A stretch of 64,000 nucleotides of DNA from the NCBI GenBank assembly GCA_017479285.1, contig JAFVCL010000083.1:1-64000 (forward strand). The letters are read 5' to 3'. Source of the DNA: Lachnospiraceae bacterium (lineage in GTDB: Bacteria > Bacillota > Clostridia > Lachnospirales > Lachnospiraceae). The first letter of the stretch is position 1. The number at the start of each line of letters is the position of its first letter. Positions 6,966 through 12,732 of the stretch are shown piece after piece. A program made the translations under genes and the position numbers. Under the pieces are notes generated by a model. That model saw only the letters and a list, made by a program, of their open reading frames with translations. It made no database searches and had not been told where the DNA came from.

Positions 6966-7133
6966 ATGAATAAAAAAGAACAGATTCAGGAGTCTTACGC
7001 AAACTTTATGAAATGCACTGCAGGAAGATCCTCGGCAGGATCAGAGCTTTACCTTGCAGATTCGGATTTATGGATAACCGTGGAGGTAAGTGACCATGGA
7101 AAAGCAGACTCAGAGTCAGGCGGAGAAGCTTGA
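6966..7133 (+). CDS. Small unknown protein between DUF5688 and ArdC genes
   Basis: This 55-residue frame has a GGAGGTAAAAG ribosome binding site before the ATG at 6966; an ATG at 6951 overlaps the upstream stop and is the alternative start. The sequence is soluble and polar. It overlaps the start of the ArdC-like gene by 38 nt in another frame, a sign of a compact operon. Function is unknown. Confidence 0.5.
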   Translation: MNKKEQIQESYANFMKCTAGRSSAGSELYLADSDLWITVEVSDHGKADSESGGEA

Positions 7134-8301
7134 CGAGATCAAGAAGCTTTTGGAGGACGGGACCGCAAGGTTCCGTTCTTCTGAAGCGTGGAAAGACTTT
7201 TTATCAATGCAGAGCAAAATGCCGGATTACTCCTTCAATAACTGCATGCTCATCATGATACAGACAAAAGGTAAGGCGTCAATGTGCATGGGGTTTAATT
7301 CATGGAAGAAACTTGGAAGGACTGTCAAGGCGGGAGAGAAAGGTATCAGAATCCTTTGTCCCGCTCCCAAGAAGATCACATCAGAGGAAGAAAAGAGAGA
7401 TAAGGACGGAAATCTTGTTTATGGAGTGGACGGAAATCCTGAGAAGGAAAAGATAACGAAAGTCATTCCGGGGTATAAGGTAGGCTACACGTTTGATGTA
7501 TCCCAGACCGAAGGGGAACCATTACCCGAAATTTGTCACAAGATTGACGGTAGCGTGGAAGGTGCTGAAAGACTGATAGAAATCCTGAAGGATATCTCTC
7601 CTGTACCTTTATCTTTTGAAAAGATTGACGGAACTATGAACGGTTACTACTCTCCTGCTGAAAAGCGGATCGTTGTAAAAGAAGACCTTCCACCAAATCA
7701 TAAAATTCATACGTGTTTGCATGAGATAACTCATGCTACGCTTGACCTTAATGGAACGGATAAGGATGCTACAAGGGGGATGAAGGAAACGGAAGCTGAG
7801 AGTGTGGCTTTTGTGGTGATGAAGAATCTTCTTGGCGACCAACTCACCACGGAAGATCTTGGACAGTATTCTTTCGGTTACCTGAACTCGTGGGCATCCT
7901 CCGATGACCTTACGGAGATGAAGCAAGCTATGAAGGTTATTCAGCAGACTTCGGCAGATCTGATCGAAAAGGTCGGAAAGGAGCTGGATCGTATCGAGCA
8001 GTCGGAAAAAGAGATGGCTGCATACAAAGTAAGTTCAGATTACATCTTCGTGAGAAGGACGGAGTCGGGATTTGACTTTTTGTCTTTTAATGACACTTTC
8101 CAGAAGACCGGGGGAGGTCACGTGGAAAGTGGCTCTGCCAGAATCGATGAAGCGGCGAAAGAAGTATCGGTGCGTATGGGCTACGACTTCTGGCAAATGA
8201 GCAGCTTGGATTATCCGGAGGTGATTCTTCAGAAAGCTGCGATTGCCACCGACAGGATGAAGGTGGCTGAGTCATCTTCTCATCGTCATGGGAGAAGGTG
8301 A
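7096..8301 (+). CDS. ArdC-like antirestriction protein with zinc peptidase motif
   Basis: The 401-residue protein begins with an ArdC N-terminal (ssDNA-binding) domain (residues 1-100, containing YSFNNCMLIMIQTKGKA and GFNSWKKLGRTVKAGEKGI) and continues with a gluzincin-type domain carrying HEITH at about residues 208-212. ArdC proteins enter recipients during conjugation and protect incoming DNA from restriction. GGAGG lies before the ATG at 7096; the GTG at 7090 is a weaker option. The C-terminal 120 residues are extra and unassigned. The position between the coupling protein and the relaxase fits a role in establishment after transfer. Confidence 0.85.
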   Translation: MEKQTQSQAEKLDEIKKLLEDGTARFRSSEAWKDFLSMQSKMPDYSFNNCMLIMIQTKGKASMCMGFNSWKKLGRTVKAGEKGIRILCPAPKKITSEEEKRDKDGNLVYGVDGNPEKEKITKVIPGYKVGYTFDVSQTEGEPLPEICHKIDGSVEGAERLIEILKDISPVPLSFEKIDGTMNGYYSPAEKRIVVKEDLPPNHKIHTCLHEITHATLDLNGTDKDATRGMKETEAESVAFVVMKNLLGDQLTTEDLGQYSFGYLNSWASSDDLTEMKQAMKVIQQTSADLIEKVGKELDRIEQSEKEMAAYKVSSDYIFVRRTESGFDFLSFNDTFQKTGGGHVESGSARIDEAAKEVSVRMGYDFWQMSSLDYPEVILQKAAIATDRMKVAESSSHRHGRR

Positions 8302-8305
8302 CGAA

Positions 8306-8410
8306 TTTCCCGGGGGATCAATTCTCCCGGGAAAGCCCCTCCGGCAAAGAGCGAAATACATTGTGGGGTTCCCCACAAGGGGTATTGAGTTACCCCTTTG
8401 TCGAAAGGGG
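8306..8410 (+). other. Candidate origin of transfer (oriT)
   Basis: The 157-bp gap before the relaxase gene holds four inverted repeats: TTTCCCGGG/CCCGGGAAA (8306-8334), TTGTGGGG/CCCCACAA (8361-8378), AAGGGGTA/TACCCCTT (8377-8398) and CCCCTTT/AAAGGGG (8393-8410). The third and fourth share the same CCCCTT arm and cannot form together. Inverted repeats immediately upstream of a Mob/Pre relaxase gene are the usual setting of oriT in this family. No nic consensus is identified, so the call rests on position and structure. Confidence 0.6.
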
Positions 8411-8458
8411 AAGCAAACCACCTTTAAATCAAAACGGTTTATATGAGGAGGAAAGCGT

Positions 8459-9574
8459 ATGGCAGTAACAATCTCAACGCATAATGGTTCAACAGTAGAC
8501 CTTAGACATGATAAAAGAGACCCTTGGAGAATAGAAGAAGAAAATCGTAGGTGGGCAGAGAAGCATCCGGGAGAAGTCAGGATCGATACGTCAAAAGAAC
8601 ATCAGATTCTTGTCGACAGAGGAAGCTTGGCTCAAGTATATCATGAGCTCTTTGATGAGGCTTTGAGTGAATATAATCAAAAGCAGATCAAAACCGGACA
8701 TCCGGAAAGACAGATCAAGAATTATCTTTCTCACATACAAGCTGAGGAAGGGACACATAAGTCAGCACGTCATCCCATATATGAGATGATCACTACTATA
8801 GGTTCCAAGGAATATCCCATAGATGCCAATTTGGCAAAGGAAATCCTTTTGGAGCATGCAAGGGGATTCCGGGAAAGAAACCCGAATCTTGTAGTCGTAT
8901 GCCAGGCTCTTCACGGGGATGAGGTAAGCGGTGGTAGCATACTTTGGCATGTGCATACGGCATACATCCCGATTGTGACGGATCAGGCGAGGGGTCTGCG
9001 TGTCCAGAATTCCATGAAGGGAGCGCTCCGCGAGCAGGGCATAGTTGGTGATAAGCATTTTCATACGGCTCAGATGATCTGGGAAAAGAAAGAGAACCAG
9101 GTGCTCGAGGAAATATGTAATAAGCACGGGTTAGAAGTAATCCATCCACAGGCCGGTACTAAGCAGGAACACTTAACGGTGGAGGAATACCGTATTAAAC
9201 AGCAGCTTAAGGAAGCTCAGGAAAACCTTGAGAAGGTCAAGAATTTGCCCCTTGGCACAACCATCGTAAAAAAAGGTAGGCTAGAGCAGTTGGAGGAAAT
9301 CGAGAGGCAGTTTAACGCTGACAAAATCAATATAGATCAGATGAAACGAGACCAAAGAGCTGCGGCTGAATCTATGGATGCTTATTTGAAAGCTTACACG
9401 AATCTTCAAAAAGATAAGCAAGACTTTGACAAATTGGTGAACGCCGCAGCAAATAAGAAGATATCAGATCTTTTGGACAAAGCACTTTCCTTTATCCGAT
9501 CGATCGGGCTCTCCGAGAAATTTGAGGCTTGGAAGAATGATACCGTCATAGAGGCAAAAGGAATTAAACGATAA
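8459..9574 (+). CDS. Mob/Pre (MOBV-type) relaxase
   Basis: The 371-residue protein resembles plasmid recombination/mobilization enzymes of the Mob/Pre family. The segment AKEILLEHARGFRERNPNL precedes a metal-binding region with HVH at about residues 163-165 (WHVHTAYIPI), corresponding to the PHxH region of the family, followed by the usual 'SMKGALREQG' segment. Such enzymes nick oriT and stay bound to the 5' end. The stretch between the two parts of the motif is longer than in plasmid members and lacks the common DEATPH string. The C-terminal third (about 240-330) is a predicted coiled coil. An AGGAGG precedes the ATG. Confidence 0.8.
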   Translation: MAVTISTHNGSTVDLRHDKRDPWRIEEENRRWAEKHPGEVRIDTSKEHQILVDRGSLAQVYHELFDEALSEYNQKQIKTGHPERQIKNYLSHIQAEEGTHKSARHPIYEMITTIGSKEYPIDANLAKEILLEHARGFRERNPNLVVVCQALHGDEVSGGSILWHVHTAYIPIVTDQARGLRVQNSMKGALREQGIVGDKHFHTAQMIWEKKENQVLEEICNKHGLEVIHPQAGTKQEHLTVEEYRIKQQLKEAQENLEKVKNLPLGTTIVKKGRLEQLEEIERQFNADKINIDQMKRDQRAAAESMDAYLKAYTNLQKDKQDFDKLVNAAANKKISDLLDKALSFIRSIGLSEKFEAWKNDTVIEAKGIKR

Positions 9575-9681
9575 ATGTTCCCTTATTATGGGGGAATATT
9601 TGCGGGAAAAGATACTTTATTATAGGAGAACATTTTATAACTAATCGTCTCGGAAAAACATGCAAAACAGCGAAAAATCGG

Positions 9682-9704
9682 GCTTTTATTTTTAAAATAA
9701 AAGC
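9682..9704 (-). terminator. AT-rich palindrome, possible terminator of the XRE gene
   Basis: GCTTTTATTTT (9682-9692) and AAAATAAAAGC (9694-9704) are perfect inverted repeats. On the minus strand the hairpin is followed after four bases by TTTTT, fitting a terminator for the convergent XRE gene. The remainder of 9575-9766 contains another imperfect inverted repeat (AAATGTTC with GAACATTT) and no gene I can support. Confidence 0.4.
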
Positions 9705-9766
9705 TAAAGATCTGAGGAGCCCCTTATCCATTTCTCCGATCATTGAAATAGATAAGATTCTTTTTC

Positions 9767-10324
9767 TCATTTCATTTCTTCCTTAAAATGCCTTATTTTG
9801 CTTTTTGACATTCTCTCAAAAAGTGATTTGAAAAGCTGCCTAATCAGTTTACTTACATTTTGATATTGGGTGGTAATTTTGTTTTTATAAGCGGGCTTTC
9901 CTAAAGCTTCATAATTGATATATGCATATATGAGCTTTTCATCGCGTAAAATCAAGAAAGTATTCAAAGATATATTAAGTAAGTTAAGATATTCTTCTGC
10001 CAGAGAGGGATCTTTTTCTAACGTTTTTTTATCTGTCGCTATCAGGAGCTTATCAAAGATGCCATTTCTTTTAAAGTAAACTGGATATTCTTCTTTACAT
10101 GCTTCAAGATTATCCATCAGTGTTTCGAGCGGGGATAGTTCCGGCTCGAGTTCTTCGAGCTTAGATTTTAAAGCTTTTGAAATGCCATAAACACCTTTTT
10201 CGACACGCGATATTTGTGACCCGGTCATTCCAATTCTTTGAGCCAACTGCTCCTGAGTCATACATCTATGCTTTCTCCAATCTCTTAAGTTTTCTCCATT
10301 TTTTATATTATATGCTCTAATCAT
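9767..10324 (-). CDS. XRE-family transcriptional regulator
   Basis: The 185-residue protein has an N-terminal helix-turn-helix (about residues 10-62; MTQEQLAQRIGMTGSQISRVE) followed by a helical C-terminal domain of unknown type. The start has a good GGAGGCG ribosome binding site. It is transcribed away from the repeated-leader island, and a perfect 11-bp palindrome lies in the shared upstream region, so it probably regulates itself and perhaps the divergent genes. Such regulators commonly control element transfer or maintenance. Targets cannot be read from sequence. Confidence 0.8.
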   Translation of the reverse strand: MIRAYNIKNGENLRDWRKHRCMTQEQLAQRIGMTGSQISRVEKGVYGISKALKSKLEELEPELSPLETLMDNLEACKEEYPVYFKRNGIFDKLLIATDKKTLEKDPSLAEEYLNLLNISLNTFLILRDEKLIYAYINYEALGKPAYKNKITTQYQNVSKLIRQLFKSLFERMSKSKIRHFKEEMK

Positions 10325-10371
10325 TGATTTTTCGCCTCCTTAGCGTATTTTAGCATAGGATTCACAAATTT

Positions 10372-10397
10372 AAAACCGCAAAATAATTTGCGGTTTT
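10372..10397. promoter_or_regulatory. Perfect palindrome between divergent genes (operator or terminator)
   Basis: AAAACCGCAAA (10372-10382), ATAA, TTTGCGGTTTT (10387-10397). It lies about 50 bp upstream of the XRE gene and 100 bp upstream of the divergent unknown gene. On the minus strand TTGCGG followed 18 bp later by TATGCT could be the XRE promoter, which the palindrome would overlap, as expected of an operator. It also has the A and T tracts of a bidirectional terminator, but no transcript clearly enters from either side. Confidence 0.5.
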
Positions 10398-10450
10398 TAT
10401 GTAGTATAAAAACTTTAGTCATATCGATATGTAACGCGAGGAAAAACTCA

Positions 10451-10497
10451 TCAAAGCAACCCGCCCCGGAGGAACGAAGGCAGACAAGGAGACAAAA
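10451..10497 (+). repeat. Repeated leader, copy L1
   Basis: This is the first of four related leaders (10451, 11083, 11673, 12214). L1, L3 and L4 share the core CAACCCGCCCCGGAGG followed by (T)AACGA(A/G)GGC; L2 is diverged (TAAACCGCCACGGAGG). In L1 and L3 a second AAGGAGA lies just before the gene and serves as ribosome binding site. The shared leader implies common regulation or repeated duplication of a gene cassette. Confidence 0.75.
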
Positions 10498-11025
10498 ATG
10501 ATTAACTCAGAAAAGCAACTAAAAATCACAATTGACAATAGCAACAAAAATACCGTTTACATCAACGGACTCAAGGCACAGTTTCCAAGTTCGTGTGGGG
10601 CTGAAAACGCTATGATGGCGGCCGCGTGCGAGGTGAAAGATATATCTCGTGAAAAGGAAGAAGCCGAAGACGTAGACATGGTGGAACTAGTGTGCAGATT
10701 AGTACCAAACTTTCTCTTTTATGGCGCCACAATCTCGTATGATGACAACTACAAGTTGCATAGTAGCTCGTTTGGCGATGCTATAAGGAATATCATTGCA
10801 AAGTACTCAACAATTGATGACTTAAGAAACTATGTGTCGAATCAGAAGCTTACTCTGGAAATCATGATCGTGTGGGAACTTATCGAAACATTGACTATGG
10901 AGAGTCGGTGCGATTTTGAGGAGTTCATCGCTATGTTCGGTTATCCATGGTGGGTTGATTTGTTCGGAACCGTTGACAATTTCATTGAAGTTGCAAGGGA
11001 ATTTTATGACAAATTTAATGGATGA
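10498..11025 (+). CDS. Unknown protein, first gene of the repeated-leader island
   Basis: The 175-residue product is acidic and mainly soluble (no clear membrane segment) with an aromatic C-terminal part (FEEFIAMFGYPWWVDLF). AAGGAGA precedes the ATG. I do not recognise a family. Sharing the leader with the Cas5-like gene and the gene at 11724 suggests these three are expressed together. It is followed by a hairpin resembling a type I-E CRISPR repeat. Confidence 0.6.
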   Translation: MINSEKQLKITIDNSNKNTVYINGLKAQFPSSCGAENAMMAAACEVKDISREKEEAEDVDMVELVCRLVPNFLFYGATISYDDNYKLHSSSFGDAIRNIIAKYSTIDDLRNYVSNQKLTLEIMIVWELIETLTMESRCDFEEFIAMFGYPWWVDLFGTVDNFIEVAREFYDKFNG

Positions 11026-11062
11026 TACGAACGAGGAAAGCGGAGATCAATAACTTCTAAAA

Positions 11063-11078
11063 CCCTGCGTAAGCGGGG
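11063..11078 (+). other. Hairpin resembling a type I-E CRISPR repeat
   Basis: CCCTGC-GTAA-GCGGGG forms a 6-bp stem (one G-T pair) with a GNRA-type loop and is followed by AGTATCAAAAC. The E. coli type I-E repeat has the stem CCCCGC-GCCA-GCGGGG followed by ATAAACCG. The similarity is in stem, loop size and 3' flank. It stands alone, 61 nt before the Cas5-like gene. It is only 16 nt long, so chance is possible. Confidence 0.4.
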
Positions 11079-11082
11079 AGTA

Positions 11083-11129
11083 TCAAAACAAAGCTAAACC
11101 GCCACGGAGGTTACGATGGCAGAAAGGCA
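11083..11129 (+). repeat. Repeated leader, copy L2 (diverged)
   Basis: This copy precedes the Cas5-like gene. It matches the other leaders at CAAAGC, CCGCC, CGGAGG and ACGA-GGCAGA. Here CGGAGG is positioned as the ribosome binding site of a short upstream frame (11116-11142) rather than of the main gene. Confidence 0.65.
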
Positions 11130-11142
11130 AGGCTCTTTATGA
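11116..11142 (+). CDS. 8-codon leader frame coupled to the Cas5-like gene
   Basis: ATG at 11116 lies 5 nt after CGGAGG and reads MAERQGSL before a TGA that overlaps the ATG of the Cas5-like gene (ATGA). The main gene has no strong ribosome binding site of its own, so it may be translated by re-initiation. In L1, L3 and L4 the corresponding ATG is absent. Confidence 0.4.
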   Translation: MAERQGSL

Positions 11143-11624
11143 AATACATTTACTTTAATTTCGCAGGCATACTTCAGTACTACGCTAAACCCAACGGGAT
11201 GGTCTGCACTCCCAGGGAGGTCAGATACCCCACCTCTCTCTGCCCTACAAAGAATGCTGTGGTAGGCATGGTCGGGGCGGTTCTGGGGATCGACAGAGCC
11301 GACACGGAAGGGCTTGACTACCTCCGCAGATCTCTGACGATAAAGTACAGAACTACACGAGAAGGGAGAGTATACACAGACTTCCAAAGGGCAAGACAGT
11401 ACACGCCCTCGGTGAAGCTTGTCGAGTACCTTTCGGGCTACCACTTCGATGTGTACATCGGAGGAGACGAGGAGCTTCTTAGGCGCATATACGACGCTTT
11501 CCTTTGTCCGGTATACATCCCCTACTTTGGGAAGAAGTGCTGCACCACGAACGAAGACATGATCCCTGAGACGTTCGAACTTTTAAGCGAGGAGGAAATT
11601 GGCGATGTACATGACTGTCCTTAA
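11139..11624 (+). CDS. Solitary Cas5e (CasD)-like protein
   Basis: The 161-residue protein aligns by eye with Cas5e, the Cascade subunit that caps the 5' handle of crRNA. The N-terminus FNFAGILQYYA matches the RLAGPLQSWG region; PTKNAVVGMVGAVLGIDRAD matches the Cas5e segment PTRSGLLGLLGACLGIQRDD; TDFQRAR matches the RDYHTV/DFQTAR strand; VEYLSGYHFDVYI and PVYIPYFGKKCC match REYLCDASFTVAL and PRYTPYLGRRSC. Cas5e is normally 200-250 residues, so the C-terminal quarter is missing. No other cas gene or CRISPR array is in the window. Translation is probably coupled to the 8-codon leader frame. The role is unknown: decoy subunit against host Cascade, or RNA-binding regulator. Confidence 0.75.
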   Translation: MKYIYFNFAGILQYYAKPNGMVCTPREVRYPTSLCPTKNAVVGMVGAVLGIDRADTEGLDYLRRSLTIKYRTTREGRVYTDFQRARQYTPSVKLVEYLSGYHFDVYIGGDEELLRRIYDAFLCPVYIPYFGKKCCTTNEDMIPETFELLSEEEIGDVHDCP

Positions 11625-11644
11625 AAAAGTCTGGAAAAAGGCCC

Positions 11645-11666
11645 AGTGGGAGCCTTTAATCCCACT
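11645..11666 (+). other. Conserved intergenic hairpin, copy 1
   Basis: AGTGGGA-GCCTTTAA-TCCCACT, a 7-bp stem with an 8-nt loop, lies 20 nt after the Cas5-like gene and just before leader L3. A second copy at 12312-12333 keeps the loop and the stem but with two compensating base-pair changes. There is no T tract, so it is not an ordinary terminator. Confidence 0.65.
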
Positions 11667-11672
11667 ATTACC

Positions 11673-11723
11673 TCAAAAAAGCAACCCGCCCCGGAGGTAA
11701 CGAGGGCTGAAAAGGAGACCAAA
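11673..11723 (+). repeat. Repeated leader, copy L3
   Basis: Shares the CAACCCGCCCCGGAGG core and the AAAGGAGACCAAA ribosome-binding part with L1. It leads directly into the gene at 11724. Confidence 0.75.
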
Positions 11724-12182
11724 ATGAAAAACTCAAAAAAGATTGTAGTACTCAATGAAACCATCAGGAACACGATGGAGGAGATCTTATCGCTCATGCT
11801 GGACTGTGTTTCTCTAGACAACATCGAAAATGAAGAAGTAATTGTAGAAAATCTGGATTTGATTTACGAGATGATGGAGGATCTCCCAAGACCTCTTTCA
11901 CTCATTACAGATTCACTGATTGAAAGAATTTTCTTTCCAATCATCGATGATGAAGACTACTTCGACTTCATCCATAAGAACGAGGAACTTGGGAAAATGG
12001 TAGACGGAGTCTTCGTGGTAAAGGATGAAGCGGCAATTTGGAAGCTGGGACAGCTTTTTTATGAGCGGTGTGAGCTTCTGGAGAGAGTGATAACCGACTT
12101 TGGGTCCGGTATCATCGCCATGATGGAGGCGGTTACAGTCACAAAGGAAGAAGACGGTTTATCAAACTGCTGGAAGCTTTAA
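11724..12182 (+). CDS. Unknown acidic protein of the repeated-leader island
   Basis: The ATG at 11724 follows AAGGAGA; an in-frame ATG at 11646 would translate the hairpin and the leader and is rejected. The 152-residue product is strongly acidic and helix-rich (EEVIVENLDLIYEMMEDL), with no membrane segment and no motif I know. Its acidic surface could mimic nucleic acid, as many small inhibitors of nucleic-acid enzymes do, but this is speculation from composition only. Confidence 0.6.
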   Translation: MKNSKKIVVLNETIRNTMEEILSLMLDCVSLDNIENEEVIVENLDLIYEMMEDLPRPLSLITDSLIERIFFPIIDDEDYFDFIHKNEELGKMVDGVFVVKDEAAIWKLGQLFYERCELLERVITDFGSGIIAMMEAVTVTKEEDGLSNCWKL

Positions 12183-12213
12183 CCTAGCCCATCCTATCGA
12201 AATTATTAACTCC

Positions 12214-12250
12214 ATCAAAATCAACCCGCCCCGGAGGAACGAAGGCAGAC
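12214..12250 (+). repeat. Repeated leader, copy L4
   Basis: Nearly identical to L1 through ACGAAGGCAGACA, then joined directly to sequence matching the 3' end of the Cas5-like gene. The original gene behind this leader has been deleted. Confidence 0.75.
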
Positions 12251-12251
12251 A

Positions 12252-12326
12252 ATGATCCCTGCTTTAAGTGAGGAGGAAATTGGCGATGTAAGCGAATGCC
12301 TTAAAAGCCTGGGCGGGAGGCTTTAA
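12252..12326 (+). pseudogene. Remnant of a second Cas5-like gene
   Basis: A 24-codon frame (MIPALSEEEIGDVSECLKSL at its start) matches the last residues of the Cas5-like protein (MIPETFELLSEEEIGDVHDC) at both DNA and protein level, and the following hairpin also matches the one after the intact gene. The body of the gene is gone. It shows that the Cas5-like cassette was duplicated in tandem and one copy then collapsed onto its leader. Confidence 0.75.
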
Positions 12327-12333
12327 TCCCGCC
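12312..12333 (+). other. Conserved intergenic hairpin, copy 2
   Basis: GGCGGGA-GGCTTTAA-TCCCGCC. Relative to copy 1 (11645-11666), two stem pairs have changed on both sides (A-T to G-C and T-A to C-G), while the loop differs at one base. The downstream TACTTCAAAATAGCAAAGCC resembles the start of another leader. Between here and 12472 only a short decayed frame is visible. Confidence 0.65.
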
Positions 12334-12472
12334 AATACTTCAAAATAGCAAAGCCTTGAACTTTCCATGGGATGGGGCTGATTAGGCCTCCATCACCCAC
12401 TCTACTATGGAAGTGACGATAACAAAGGATCCGCAGAGAGGTGCATTCGGATCATTATCCTGGAGGAATGAC

Positions 12473-12556
12473 ATGATGAATACAGAGGGGGATGGATGGA
12501 TTTTTGTAGTTTATGTATTTTTGGCCGTTTTGTGGTTGGAATGCATCAAAAAATGA
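12473..12556 (+). CDS. 27-residue hydrophobic peptide
   Basis: ATG at 12473 (or 12476) lies 7 nt after GGAGG. The peptide has a short polar start, one transmembrane-like stretch (WIFVVYVFLAVLWL) and a Cys-Ile-Lys-Lys end, and is followed by a small hairpin (12564-12577). Most of the hydrophobic part is encoded by the 43-bp repeat copy C. Such single-span peptides include type I toxins and leader peptides. It may equally be a chance frame through a repeat. Confidence 0.35.
   Translation: MMNTEGDGWIFVVYVFLAVLWLECIKK
12484..12526 (+). repeat. 43-bp element repeat, copy C
   Basis: Identical to the reverse complement of 3605-3647 over 43 bp; core shared with 3900-3922. From 12557 to 12732 the leader continues with a small hairpin (12564-12577) and two copies of an A/T tract ending TTTTTTTCATATA (near 12584-12607 and 12667-12686), of which a third occurs before the transfer operon near 3980. 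The two main operons of the element thus share leader architecture. Confidence 0.85.
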
Positions 12557-12732
12557 ATAATCTGCCATGATTATGGCGGTTTTAAAAAAATTTTTTTCAT
12601 ATATATGTGCATACAACACACGTTAGTATTTTATCACAAAATGAAAAAATATCTATTCGCGTAATTTATAAAAAATTTTTTTTCATATAGGAATGTTGAA
12701 CAAATCATTCCAGCTATGAAAGGAGATTAACA

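Noticed and set aside
4319..8301. Complete conjugative (type IV secretion) apparatus
   Set aside because: Only coupling protein and relaxase are seen; no VirB4-like ATPase or channel proteins lie in the window, so self-transfer is not claimed.
9564..9770. 68-residue minus-strand frame overlapping the XRE stop by ATGA
   Set aside because: It runs through the AT-rich palindrome that looks like the XRE terminator and has biased, low-quality sequence.
10440..12360. CRISPR array
   Set aside because: The repeated leaders are separated by whole genes and not by uniform spacers, and the hairpins differ in stem sequence; there is no array in the window.
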